A stretch of 64,000 nt of DNA from Vespa crabro. Taxonomy: Eukaryota; Arthropoda; Insecta; Hymenoptera; Vespidae. The stretch covers positions 13,815,999 through 13,879,998 of the forward strand of contig NC_060956.1 of assembly GCF_910589235.1 (NCBI RefSeq), given 5' to 3'. Shown here piece after piece: positions 10,430 through 20,879 of this stretch. A model generated the notes under the pieces. The model saw only the letters and a list, made by a program, of their open reading frames with translations, did no database searches and had not been told where the DNA came from. How positions within the stretch are numbered: position 1 is the first letter of the stretch; each line of letters starts with the position of its first letter. The position numbers were made by a program, and so were the translations under genes.

Positions 10430-12040
10430 AATTAAAAAGAGATGAAATTAAAAACTTCTATGTGTACGCGTAGGTATGCGCGTGTGTTTCACAAGCGAGA
10501 AAAAAAATCGATGTGATATTCGACTTCAAGAAAAAAAAAATCAAAAAGAAAGAAAAAGAAAAAAAATTATTATACAAAGTCTTGTCGGGCACACCCGACA
10601 CGAGAAACTATTTGCGTTGTCGATCGATTTTGTGCCGCACCTTGCTCGCTAACCACGGAAAAAAATATTTCTTAGAAATCGAAGCGCCAAAATGAAGAAC
10701 ATACGCAAACTTCCGGTTTCCTGAATGGTTTCCATGAGCTCTGTTGGTAATACTAATCACGTACTATACGTTTCCGGTCATCGGAAGGGACGTTCGAACT
10801 TAGGTAGTTTCTAAGATACTCGACAAGGTTTCATGGACGCCTTGACGTTTTTTCTTAGAAGTATTTCGGTATTTCAATCGTTTTAAGTTCGAAATATTTC
10901 TTCTAAGTTGTACATATTGCTTTTGTAATAAAATTGATTATTACTATCATCATCATCATCATTATTACATTGTCTATACTTTCTAGGTTACATTTAAACA
11001 AAAAAAAAATCTCTAACGAATCTGCATAAGTTCAAGTACTTTCAACGACCCTTACTCTTACGTTCAAATGAAAAGATGACACTTGCATATACGAGATATG
11101 ATTCACGACAAAGACGATCAATATTCATTTTATGCGAATCGTTTGACCGCGATGATTCAAGATGGTCGTGCCCACTTGTCTCGAAATAGGATGGGTCGAT
11201 TACAAAGATTGTTCGCGGATACACTCACGGATACGCTCACGTGAGAGAGCCGTTAGAAGCTCGCGGAACGTGACGAAAGTTTAGAAAGCGATTGCACGCT
11301 TTTTATTATTATACCAATACTAATAGCAAGCACGGTTGACTTTTCATCAAAAGTCGATATTAACATTTGATGCGGTCTCTTTCTTCTCGAGTGAAAGTGT
11401 AGAAGATAAATGAGACGAAAGAGACAAAGAGAAAAAGAAAAAAAAAACAAAACGATGAAAAAAAAAGGAAAAACCAATCTCCTCAAGAAATTCTGCTATT
11501 TAATTCTGCTAGATTATTATATACTAAATTATTTCTTAAAAAAAAAAAAGAAAAGAAAAAAGGAAAACAAAGAACGTTCTGAAGATTAATTTAAAAATAA
11601 TTTGTCAATTTTATATACATCAGATCAAATAAAGTCATTTAAACATTTTAAACATTTCGTATATAGAATTGATAAAAAACATTGACGTACGAGGGCTGGA
11701 AAGTTACGCAAAAAGGAATTTTTTCGTTCAGGAGTACCGTTGCGAGCAACTTAGAATAAAAATTACGACGCGACACGAAAGACCTCCCTTTGTCAAAGCA
11801 AAAAACGCGGAAATGTATCAGCAGCACGGTCGACGAACCAATTTCGATGCTGGTCACTCCTGGAATCCGGTTGTTCTGTAAGACGAAATAAATCGGACGA
11901 CTGTGACGACAACGATGACGACGACAACGACAACAACGACGACGACTCTTGTTTCGACGAGATTTTGTTGGGAAACTTCAACTATTTTTTTCTCTTTTCT
12001 TTTTCTATGGAGGATCATTACTATGAAGTGGTGAGATTCG
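10430..12040. other. Intergenic stretch, no gene recognised
   Basis: AT-rich with poly-A tracts (10530-10570, 11430-11470, 11540-11570). A short repeat (CGGATAC-CTCACG) occurs twice near 11215-11240. (GACGACAACGAC)-like trinucleotide runs lie at 11895-11950. Overlapping frames at 11648-11881 on both strands are unsupported. Confidence 0.5.
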
Positions 12041-12058
12041 ACTACGTTGCGATCGACA

Positions 12059-12505
12059 ATGGGGAGAATAGATAATGAGGAAGAGGAGGAGGAGGAGGAG
12101 GAGGAGGAGGAGGGAGGGAAGGAGGTAGAAAGAAGCCATGGAATTCTGGTGTCACGAGAAGAGGAAGGGGAAGGAGAAGCGAAGGTCGTCGCTCGATGGT
12201 ATATTCATTCATGCACATCGTCAGAACGTTCGAACGATGCACCTGGTGCAGGTGGCACGATACTTACTACGAATCCATATATCTCTCTAGATCGAAGATG
12301 CATCGAACGAGCTTCGATCGAATCCCTTTTCGATTCATTAATTTTATCGGACGATAAATCTACAATATTCGATAATATTGTTACAACAATACCAATATCG
12401 ATTTCATTTTTAAAGAGGAATCAATGCTATAACAGAAATATTTTAATTGCGATCAATGATAATAGGCTGATTTTAATATATTCTTCTTTTTTTTTACCAA
12501 ACTAA
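12059..12505 (+). CDS. Uncharacterised ORF with poly-Glu N-terminus, 148 codons
   Basis: The family is not recognised. The ATG at 12059 has a strong context (ACAATGG). The N-terminus MGRIDN is followed by about 12 Glu encoded by a (GGA)n run. Then comes a charged stretch and about 100 residues of repeat-free sequence, including SCTSSERSNDAPGAGG, a Ser/Asp-rich part (SLFDSLILSDDKSTIFDN) and an Ile-rich C-terminus before TAA. It is the longest frame here that has a good start and a mostly non-repetitive body. No signal peptide or clear membrane segment is visible. The acidic run might be a low-complexity region of a nuclear protein, but it may also just be a microsatellite extending a chance frame. 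Confidence 0.33.
   Translation: MGRIDNEEEEEEEEEEEEGGKEVERSHGILVSREEEGEGEAKVVARWYIHSCTSSERSNDAPGAGGTILTTNPYISLDRRCIERASIESLFDSLILSDDKSTIFDNIVTTIPISISFLKRNQCYNRNILIAINDNRLILIYSSFFLPN
12078..12115. repeat. (GGA)n trinucleotide repeat
   Basis: About twelve GGA/GAG units inside the 12059-12505 ORF. Confidence 0.95.
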
Positions 12506-12509
12506 TTCT

Positions 12510-12921
12510 ATCTTAATGAAATTATTAATTAAATAAATAGCAGACAAGAAAGAGAGTAGGTTTTTTCGTTCTCTCCTAAAAGTTTTCTCTCAATGATATC
12601 TAATTTTTCCATTGAGGAGTATCATTTAATCGAAAACGATAGCTATTGTGTTTCATGTCGATGGCACATGTCGTTTTAGGCAGCACAGCTCACATCTGCA
12701 TTCGCATTACGGACATGCCGATGCATTGACTCTAGTGTCTACAAATTAACCCTCTCCTTATTCCTCTTATTCTTTCTCCTTTTTTTTTTATTGGGAAGAG
12801 TGCACGAGGCCAAAGGTTTCTCTTCAAACCAGAGAGATGATAATGGCTCGCTCGACAAGTAATCGAGAATATCGAAAGTTCGTCAGGTGTGAGTTAATCC
12901 TCAGGTATTCATTTACGCTAA

Positions 12922-12961
<40 letters not shown>

Positions 12962-13890
12962 TTTGGTATATACATAAAACAGATCAATGTTCATTTTTCG
13001 AAGACACTTGTATAAACACCCAAAGTGGAAAGTTTCAATCGTATCAATTTGATGTTACCGTAGCTAAATAATAAATATCGTTAGGTAAAAATAAATTAAC
13101 GATTTTTTTCTTTCTTTTTATTTTCAAACTTTGATTGCATATAGAAAGAAAAATTTGAAGAACGCGAAATATTATTAGTGACTTCAGAGATCAACACTAG
13201 TCTTACCCAAAGCGAAGTTGTATGTTTACTGACAATAAAAGAGAACGAGCGTGAAAGTAAATAGTACTTGATAGAAATAGAGGGGGTAACTTATATAACA
13301 ATCATATGTAATTACGTCGACCTCTTTGTAACCTTTATTGGTTTATGCATCTCTACCGATTTAATATGTACTTACGCGATTGCAGAGTATATGTATACAA
13401 ACACATACATTAACACACACTCACACACACATACACGTGTACAGGGTAATGAAATACATTACATAAGATATCTCTATAAGATAACAAAAATAACAATGTT
13501 GCAATTTTTTGTATACAAATATTATCTTATTATTACGAATTATTATAATTTAATATCTACTTGATTTTATAATTCCTCGAATAATAAACTTGTTCTTTGT
13601 TAACGACAAAATTGTAGAAAATTTTTATAAAAGTTTATTTTGATAAACTGTTATCGAGTTTAGTTTTCAAGGAAAGAGAATAGATCATAGGTATAGAGAT
13701 TACTCTTCTTCCTCGTAATAACTCTCTATTTTCCGTGCGGTAATCGAAGTAATTACGAAGGAAGAGCAGCATCTTATCCTTTTTAGAGGCCGCATGGTAA
13801 GATCGAGATGTTAGTTACTCAAAATGACGTCTCTACCAGGAACGTAAGTATGAGGCTTAGTAACCGATCAGGAGGAAATCTTCTTAAATA
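12510..13890. other. Intergenic stretch with a TA array
   Basis: A (TA)n run at about 12924-12958 and short (CA)n near 13410-13440 lie in AT-rich sequence. At about 13834-13853 an ATG with 6 codons abuts a GTAAGT donor-like site; this is too short to support an exon. No gene recognised. Confidence 0.5.
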
Positions 13891-13902
13891 GAAAGAAAGA
13901 GA

Positions 13903-13956
<54 letters not shown>

Positions 13957-13989
13957 AAGAGATAGAGAGAGAGAAAGAGAGAGAGAGAA

Positions 13990-14020
<31 letters not shown>

Positions 14021-14069
14021 AAGAAAGGGAAAAAGAAAGAGAAAGAGAAAGGGAGAAAAAGAAAGAGAT
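13891..14069. repeat. (GA)n/(GAAA)n array
   Basis: About 180 bp of pure purine with GAAA interruptions. Confidence 0.97.
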
Positions 14070-14586
14070 ATCAGTTAAGATCGCGCGAAGAGTATAAGTG
14101 CCGATGTAGCTACTACATATATCGAAATTCGATTTTTATCGTCCTTCTAGATAAAGAAGCGTCGTGTAAACACGAGGATTCAGGAATCTCTCTGTCCCGT
14201 AATTAATCCTGTCGCACTGGAAGCCTCGTTTGAACACCCTTCAGGAACGTTCTCCTGTCTCCATGGGGTTTCTGTATGTATTCTCAGCGCGAACTTTATT
14301 CACCGAAGCATATCGACCTAGCTTTTATAATGCAATCCGCGTTATATGGTATGGCTTCGATAAAATTATATTTTAATAAAATACTTACACGTAGAAAAAG
14401 TGTAATCTTCTTAAGCGTCGCTCATTCTACGAAGAAAGAAAAACTGCAAAGTTCGTTCTCCTAGGATTTATAAAGTGTTTGCTGATCGTTGATGTACAGA
14501 TTAATCACGAGCGCAATGTTAGACGTGCGAATATCGCGCATCGTCCGCGTGCGAACTAAGAAAAAATTTGAATCCTCATATACTTG

Positions 14587-14653
14587 CCTACCTACCAACC
14601 TATCTATCTACCTTCCTACCTACCTACCTACCTACCTACTTACCAACCTTCCT
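14587..14653. repeat. (CTAC)n-type tetranucleotide repeat
   Basis: CTAC, CTAT and CTTC units in a degenerate run. The complementary (GTAG)n-type array occurs at 16133-16181. Confidence 0.92.
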
Positions 14654-14759
14654 TTGCTATATTATGTTTCCGCCAATTATTTTCTCGTCAAGGTCTCTCG
14701 CAGCGAGGTTATAGGCTAGTCCACGTAACTAAAGTACTCGGAAGATATTCGAACTTCCT

Positions 14760-14804
14760 TTTCTCTTCTATTCCTCTTTAAACTAAAGAGGAATAGAAGA
14801 GAAA
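14760..14804. repeat. Perfect 21-bp hairpin with a 3-nt loop
   Basis: The 21 bases at 14760-14780 (TTTCTCTTCTATTCCTC plus TTTA) are the exact reverse complement of 14784-14804; the loop is AAC. No mismatch occurs in the stem. The stem is neither a simple repeat nor self-evidently a transposon end. Confidence 0.97.
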
Positions 14805-14960
14805 TTTCCTCTCATCTAACGAAAAATTCAAGCGTCCTTACATAGTACATAAAGAGCAATTTCGTTCGTCCCAATCAACTTAACCAACTACTTAACCAGC
14901 CATTTGCTGATCGAACCTTTTCAACACACGATGGAATTTATTGTCCGGTCTACTGAAAGT

Positions 14961-14964
14961 AGAA

Positions 14965-15009
<45 letters not shown>

Positions 15010-15016
15010 GAAGAGA
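14961..15016. repeat. (GA)n microsatellite
   Basis: GA run with one GACA interruption. Confidence 0.97.
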
Positions 15017-15842
15017 AGTTACTATACGACGCTCCAATTTACGATAAAATATTTACCCAGGTATTTGATAAATGCGGCCAATCGTGGTAATGTAAGCTAT
15101 GCTGTTGTAATGATATTTTAACCGTAGATCGTACGTCGTAATCATTTATTTTATCGTTAGGATAGCCAAAGAATTATCGAGTACGTACTTACGTACTTAC
15201 ATACCCTACCTATCTAGACTTTTCTATTCTTATCCTTGTCCTCGATCTATTCGAGCGTTAATGCTATTTCAAACTTTCTGTCGACGAATAATAATAAACA
15301 TAAACGTCCATACCCATCTATCTTTTATTTCGTCGTTTCCAATAGCTACGTATGTATCTACCACTCGAGTCGGTCGATTAATCCGAAACTTAAAACTGAT
15401 ATAAAACGCTAATATAATCAAGCTAATAATGATAGTAATGACGACGACGACGACGACGAGAGTTACGAAGCTGATAACGAGCGTAATTTGGCTAAGATCG
15501 ATGTTCTCATCGAAGTGGCATAGGACTCCGACGTTTGCGTTAAGAAAATTCTCTTTTAACGAGCGCCGATTTGATTTATCGCCACAACTCGAAAAGCAAT
15601 TTTTTATTTAACATTTTGCATCAATCCGATGACTCGATTCTAGCGATCTTATCCATGGTGCAACGTAACTAGTAATCTCTAATTCTTACGTATTTGGTAC
15701 ATTTTTATTTTTTTTTCGTTTTCTATTTCTTTTCGCATTATTCCTTTGTCTTTTACTTCGGGGAAGTTGAAAGATAAAAATGATGTTCGAAAGAAAAAGG
15801 ATTTCGAACTTGAAAATGTGTTACAAGCGTGTTCTACATGTA

Positions 15843-15844
<2 letters not shown>
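15017..15844. other. Intergenic stretch, no gene recognised
   Basis: AT-rich with a short (ACG)n run at about 15439-15460 and GTACGTAC-type palindromes near 15180-15200. Nothing else stands out. Confidence 0.55.
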
Positions 15845-15879
<35 letters not shown>

Positions 15880-15881
15880 AA
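15845..15881. repeat. (GA)n microsatellite
   Basis: Short GA run. Confidence 0.95.
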
Positions 15882-15959
15882 AAGAGACGGGGAAGGGGTG
15901 GTTGATGCTTCTCTGCCCCGCTGGGATAATTAATATAACTTTCTTCCCTCCACGATGGT

Positions 15960-16100
15960 ATACCTTATTTATCGCGAATGCTTTTGAACTCGGGGCTAGC
16001 GTGTAATACCAGGCAGTGAAATATAGGCGCCATAATACCGAGCATTTTATAATCGCGACCGGATGGCGAGGCTCTAACCTTTGAACGCAGCGTTGGCGAA
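15960..16100. promoter_or_regulatory. Candidate regulatory island
   Basis: A CpG-richer island contains GTGTAATACC, GCGCCATAATACC and TTTTATAATC, resembling homeodomain core sites. The function is inferred only from composition and motif type. Confidence 0.18.
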
Positions 16101-16132
16101 AGACGATCGGTTACTTATTAAATCGATTGGCA

Positions 16133-16181
16133 GATAGGTAGGTAGGTAGGTAGGTAGGTAGGTAAGGTAGGTAGGTAGGTA
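16133..16181. repeat. (TAGG)n tetranucleotide repeat
   Basis: About eleven TAGG units with one AAGG interruption. Confidence 0.95.
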
Positions 16182-16464
16182 TGAGGCCATTTGAAACTTT
16201 ATAATAGATATTGTCAGTTTCATGGAAAATGCTATCGTATATCATGGGTTTTCATATTCGAACGAAATTGAGCTATGATATCGAACTCGATCTAATTACT
16301 TTACAACCACGATTCAATCGTAATTTACGTACTGGATGATAGTTCTCCTCGATTGCTTACAAAAAAAGATATAGAATTTTTGTTTGAATTCTTCTTTTTC
16401 CCCTGTCCTGTCGACATGATGGATTTAAAAAATCCATTGGAATAGAGAACGAGTTACGTACGAG

Positions 16465-16660
16465 AAACTTCAGTGTGCACATGACACGTATGAAATTGAA
16501 GGTTCCATTTTTTTTGTATTCTTTTTTTTTAAGAAAAGAATACCTCTACCATTCACCATTCCAAACTTCATTGTGCACATGACACGTATGAAATTGAAGG
16601 TTTCATTTTTTTGTATTCTTTTTTTTTTAAGAAAAGAATACGTCTACCATTCACCATTTT
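16465..16660. repeat. Tandem duplication of a 98-bp unit, each with an inner palindrome
   Basis: Copy 1 (16465-16562) and copy 2 (16563-16660) share the same order of sequence: AAACTTCA, TGTGCACATGACACGTATG, AAATTGAAGG, a T-run, GTATTC...AAGAAAAGAATAC and CTACCATTCACCATT. They differ by only a few substitutions and T-run length. Each copy holds an inverted repeat (GTATTCTTTT / AAAAGAATAC) that can form a hairpin. This is a recent local duplication. Confidence 0.96.
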
Positions 16661-17085
16661 TGTCTCGATTCATTTTCAGGATTTCGATTTAATTCGGTTC
16701 ACAATCGTTTTGCAAAAATGTTATCATCGATCGTTTTTTCAATATGAAAAATCAATTAGATCGTCTGAATAAAATATTTCCTATTCTAATAAAGAGTTGA
16801 TCATACGAATAGGATATAAGATTTAATTAATAATACAATATTAACGATCGTATGAATGTAAAAAATTTTCTATCGGGTTATTGATGGATAGCCGAAGAAC
16901 GATTTTCTTCGTTTTCCTGGTTATCGAAACAACGTCCAATAATATCGTATAACTCTTATCGATGGCAAACACGATGATCGATCTTCTCATTCATCAAGAC
17001 TCCACGAACTGACCGTGGCAATAAATATACGGTCGGGCGAAAGTAAATGATGGATCCGCATATCCGAGAGATTCTTGAGTTTCTA

Positions 17086-17099
17086 CTCTCTCTCTCTCC

Positions 17100-17131
<32 letters not shown>

Positions 17132-17145
17132 TTATCTTTCTTTCT
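17086..17145. repeat. (TC)n microsatellite
   Basis: TC run with CCC and TTTC interruptions. Confidence 0.95.
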
Positions 17146-17149
17146 CACT

Positions 17150-17390
17150 CTATCCATTGGAAGAGCGCGAGAATCGCCGCGGAGATTCAAAAGCTACCGA
17201 GGAGATTTATCCCGTCGTATTATGCGTGGTAACCCGCGGGAATTGCCAGTCATCGGCGTTAATACCCGCTCTCGTGACCGCACTGCAAATTATTGCGCCC
17301 TCCTTCGATGTACTAAAATTATATCATCGCCGACGGAGGAAGCCAAGACGACCGCCCGCGAGTTTCGTGCGAGAAGGGCTTAATTAAATC
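17150..17390. other. CpG-rich island open in several frames
   Basis: 240 bp of GC-rich sequence follow directly on a pyrimidine tract. Two overlapping forward frames (to 17383 and 17387) stay open, with no family match. CGCCGCGGAG, CCCGCGGG and CGCCCGCGAG are CpG clusters. It could be an exon, a promoter-like element or a conserved non-coding block; splice boundaries are not clear. Confidence 0.22.
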
Positions 17391-17430
17391 GTGACGATGG
17401 CAACTTTCCATCTAATTCGTTATCTTCGCA

Positions 17431-17435
17431 GAGAA

Positions 17436-17486
<51 letters not shown>
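17431..17486. repeat. (GA)n microsatellite
   Basis: Pure GA run of about 45 bp. Confidence 0.97.
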
Positions 17487-17644
17487 ATTATATCCGCGAT
17501 TGGAGTTATTCGATATCCTTGCAGAATTTCTCCTAAAACGATCCTTCCGAATAGGTAAAATGATTATCGTATTTATAGAAATTCAATGTCAATGGCTGCT
17601 ATGATCGAACGATCGCTTTCGTAATGTTGACGATTAATTTCAGC

Positions 17645-17943
17645 GAAGAGAAAGAGAAAGAACGAGAAAAAAAGAAAGAAAGAGAGAGAAAGAGAAGAAT
17701 AAAAAAAGAAGATAAGAGAAAGGAGGAGAGAAATAGAGGGGAACGACATCGAGCTCGATCGCGTGTCAGTAATGAATCCGATTCCGTTACATCGAATGCA
17801 ACGAAGGTCATTCTCCAGCTGTTAGCCATCGACAACGAAATGACAACGAGAAAGATGAAAGAGAAAAGGAAAAAACAAGGAACAAGGAAGGAAGAAGAAA
17901 AAAAAGAAGAAAAAGAAAGAGAAGTAGGAAGCAGAAGGAAGAA
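17645..17943. repeat. Purine-rich imperfect tract
   Basis: GAAA/GAGA-rich tracts surround about 100 bp of complex sequence (17740-17840). The Lys/Glu/Arg-rich forward frame is a repeat translation. Confidence 0.8.
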
Positions 17944-18185
17944 ACGTCCTTCGAGAGGCAACAACTCGTGATTTGACGAAAATGTTTGCTTCAGTAAGGA
18001 GGGAAACGTCAATTCCAAGATCTTATCAACGATTCCAATCGCATACTTCCCTACCATACACGTATATATTTAACGTATGTATCTCCCCCATTGAACACCA
18101 TCGAGAACTAAGGATTTTTCCAAAAATTCCGTAGGTCGTTTATCTAACATCTTTTCGATCTTCGATTAACTCATATTTGATTTAG

Positions 18186-18236
18186 CTACGATCTTCTTTT
18201 TATGAGAAATACGGGGGGTACTGGTACCGGTTGAAG
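18186..18236 (+). CDS. Candidate 51-nt internal exon
   Basis: TTTGATTTAG precedes 18186 as an acceptor, with TTAACTCAT as a possible branch point, and AAG|GTAAGTA is a consensus donor after 18236. The 51 nt are open in phase 0 as LRSSFYEKYGGYWYRLK, rich in Tyr/Gly/Trp and followed by basic residues. No family is recognised and no flanking exons are assigned. Chance occurrence is quite possible for so short a piece. Confidence 0.22.
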
Positions 18237-18554
18237 GTAAGTAAAGACTGTTACGCGAAAGATTTTCAACGTGCTTACGAGAGAGGAAGCAACAAAAGAG
18301 AAAGATAGAGAGAGAGAGTATAAAAGGCAAAATACGTGGCGGACGATCGATAGCATCGGGCATGCACGAGAAATCGTCTTTTATCTGAACAACGGCGAAC
18401 ATCACCATAGTAAACTTCCGCCTCGTGGCATCGTACCGTTTCCAGGTGGTCCATCGAGTCTCGGCGATAGTACGATACTAGGATGGCTCTCGTAAGAGAG
18501 CGAGACTATCGTGAAATTCGTATGTAATTCCAAGAAGATCGAGCAGCTCTAACC

Positions 18555-18606
18555 TCTCCTCCTCCTTCTCTTCCTCCTCTTCTTCATCTTCTTCTTCTTC
18601 TTTTTT
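18555..18606. repeat. (CTT/CTC)n trinucleotide tract
   Basis: Pyrimidine trinucleotides. The reverse frame reads Glu-rich. Confidence 0.9.
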
Positions 18607-19039
18607 AACTTCTTCCATAGTCTTTCTACTTCCGGTAGCGAAGAGAAGTCCAATCGAGATGGTCATTCTTAAACGGAACGGACCGTTCGACCCACGCAAT
18701 TTCTTCTTCTTTCCCTCGTAAAAGAGAATAAGGAAAGAACACATTGGAATCGTTGAATAAACAGCAAAGCGTTCATCCTCTCTATAACGGTATAGTTACT
18801 CGCACGATTCCATAGCATTCCATAGAAAGAGCTTCGAAGGAGATCCTTTCTTTTGTTTCATATAGATCAGAGTGGAGAATTGAATTTAAAATGTTGCTAC
18901 TTCAAACATGTGATCTCCCTCATGATGATTTGACCTTTTTCTTTATATATTATAAAGAGAGATTGTTCGAATCTTTTTACGCACTCGTAAACTTTGATCA
19001 CTGGAGTCCGATATATAGACAGACAGATAAACAGATGTT

Positions 19040-19040
<1 letters not shown>

Positions 19041-19100
<60 letters not shown>
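19041..19100. repeat. (TA)n microsatellite
   Basis: A pure TA run of about 60 bp, abutting the left end of the element at 19101. Confidence 0.97.
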
Positions 19101-19105
<5 letters not shown>

Positions 19106-19492
19106 CGTGTTTTAACAATTATGATACAACACAATAGAAAGTGATCCCTCGTGAAAAAAATAAGTCGAAAATGTAGACCAAAGTTTTTGCATGTGAGGGT
19201 CTCTTTTCGAAAAAAACAATTTATAAAATGTTTTCGATATATTTATGAGTAAATACTTTCTATAAGATTCGACTTAACGGATCTGCTTATACTCATGTTT
19301 ATGTTAATAACAAATATACGCTATGTTATTATCTGCTCCTCTTATCGTACTGTAACAATAATCTCCTTCGATCCGTATAACGATGTCAAGATCCATCAAG
19401 TTGAAAATTTCAGTAAATATAAATTTATATTCGACTAATTCATAAGAAATCACTCCGTGCTCAGTCGTACCAAAGTATTGGAATACCCTGTA
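19101..19492. mobile_element. MITE-like non-autonomous DNA transposon
   Basis: The left end reads TA-CAGCGTGTTTTAACAATTA from 19101. The right end, read on the reverse strand from 19492, is TA-CAGGGTATTCCAATACTTT. About 40 bp further in from each end the similarity resumes (AAGTGATCCCTCGTGA and GAGTGATTTCTTATGA, then AAGTCGAAAA and TAGTCGAATA). This gives diverged terminal inverted repeats of about 65 bp around a roughly 260-bp AT-rich core with no transposase. TA flanks fit a Tc1/mariner-style target, but the TA array next to it makes the duplication uninformative. A similar end occurs at 28769. Confidence 0.72.
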
Positions 19493-20390
19493 TATATATA
19501 CATATATTATTAACTTTATTTAATTATATTACGAGATACCTACTCTTTTATAATTTATTTATAAATTTCAATTAATCACATGAATTTAAAAATCTATAAC
19601 CGAATGGTAAGAAAAAGAGAAAAGAAAAAGAACAAAGAGAGTGATAGAGAGAGAAAGAAAGAAAGAAAGAAAAAGAGAGAGAGAGAGAGAGAGAGAGTAA
19701 AAGAAGAAATAAAGAAAAAAGTAAAAAGGAAAAAGTTGAAAAATAAATGTCTAAATAATTTCTTTCTTTCTTTCCTTATTTTTTTCTTGATCACTCTTAC
19801 GAAGGATTCAATTTGGAATACAAAGCTCCTCCTTCATTAGAGCACTCGCTGCTTAAGTGTCCTCGTATTATTGTGGCAGAATATAGATGCGCAACGGAGG
19901 CCAAGCTACGCTACTGTCTTGGTAGCACTTTGCTTCGAGTAATGGCAATTTCATCCTCGTTTGCGTTTGCCAGAGACACGTCGTTCGCCCTCCCTGACAC
20001 CTAATCGCGACCATTACCATATTCATAGAATCTCATTATTATTCGCATATATCTCGCTTCGCGAAGAGAGTACGTGCGACTACTTTCATCTCACCTTTTC
20101 TTGCCTATCAATGATTCCTCCCTCGATCGCATTAACTAAGACTTTTTGTTTTTCATCTTTTCTCGATGGTTACCCGAAGACTATCTACGATGTTCTCCTT
20201 TATAACAAATTGCAATGTCATAGATTAGAATTCTTAGATAATGTCACGCAGTTCAAGATTTTATCAAACATTATATCGTTTTATTTTATCTTTTAAATCG
20301 CTAACATTCGACATTTGTCATGACACGAATTAATGATCGTAAAATTCTTCCACTCTTTATTAAGCCCATAGAATACTTCCATGTCTTAAT
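19493..20390. other. Stretch with purine array and complex sequence, no gene recognised
   Basis: A GA/GAAA/AAG array at about 19608-19737 is followed by CG-mixed complex sequence to 20290. Forward frames at 19813-20004 and 19961-20296 have no splice support. Confidence 0.45.
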
Positions 20391-20546
20391 CTCTCTCTCT
20401 CTCTCCCTCTCCCTCTCTTTCCCTGAGGGTATAATTTATTATTATTAAATGAATACACGAGAATAAAGTTTCTAAGCAATCCAACATGAATGGTAACGTA
20501 AAGAAAGGACGAGTTTCTTGAGAATATGTCTCTCTCTTTCTCTCTC

Positions 20547-20606
<60 letters not shown>
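20391..20606. repeat. Two (TC)n arrays
   Basis: TC runs at about 20391-20421 and 20528-20606, separated by about 105 bp of complex sequence. Confidence 0.95.
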
Positions 20607-20609
<3 letters not shown>

Positions 20610-20634
20610 GTCCCATCTTCTCAGAGCACACACG

Positions 20635-20874
20635 ATGGCTTCGTGGCGTTCGCTCGTAAATGAAAGTGAAAATAAATTGGCTGGACGGTTCCAGGCACAA
20701 AATGCAATTTGCTCCATTCATGAACCTCGTCGTTCGGGTATATGCGATGGGTCGTGCAAGTTTTGGTCCTCCGTTTCCTCGAGTCGTGGTAGACACCTAA
20801 ATTACTTTCCGTTCCTTTCTCCTTTCTCTTTTCGTTTATTTCTCTCTACCCCACCCTATGCCAGCCGATACTAA
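20635..20874 (+). CDS. Uncharacterised ORF behind a splice-acceptor-like tract, 79 codons
   Basis: The family is not recognised. A long pyrimidine tract ends in TCCCATCTTCTCAG (AG at 20623-20624), an excellent 3' splice site. Ten nt later an ATG in good context (ACGATGG) opens MASWRSLVNESENKLAGRFQ and a repeat-free body with four Cys, then a Phe/Pro-rich tail encoded by T/C-rich sequence and a TAA at 20872-20874. This would suit a first coding exon after a non-coding 5' exon. The reverse strand and a second forward frame are also open here, so the assignment is tentative. Confidence 0.3.
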   Translation: MASWRSLVNESENKLAGRFQAQNAICSIHEPRRSGICDGSCKFWSSVSSSRGRHLNYFPFLSPFSFRLFLSTPPYASRY

Positions 20875-20879
20875 ACTCT

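Noticed and set aside
20386..20796. Reverse 136-codon frame opposite the 20635 ORF
   Set aside because: It begins at GTG rather than ATG and its second half is an Arg/Glu run from the TC tract; the forward frame has an acceptor and an ATG.
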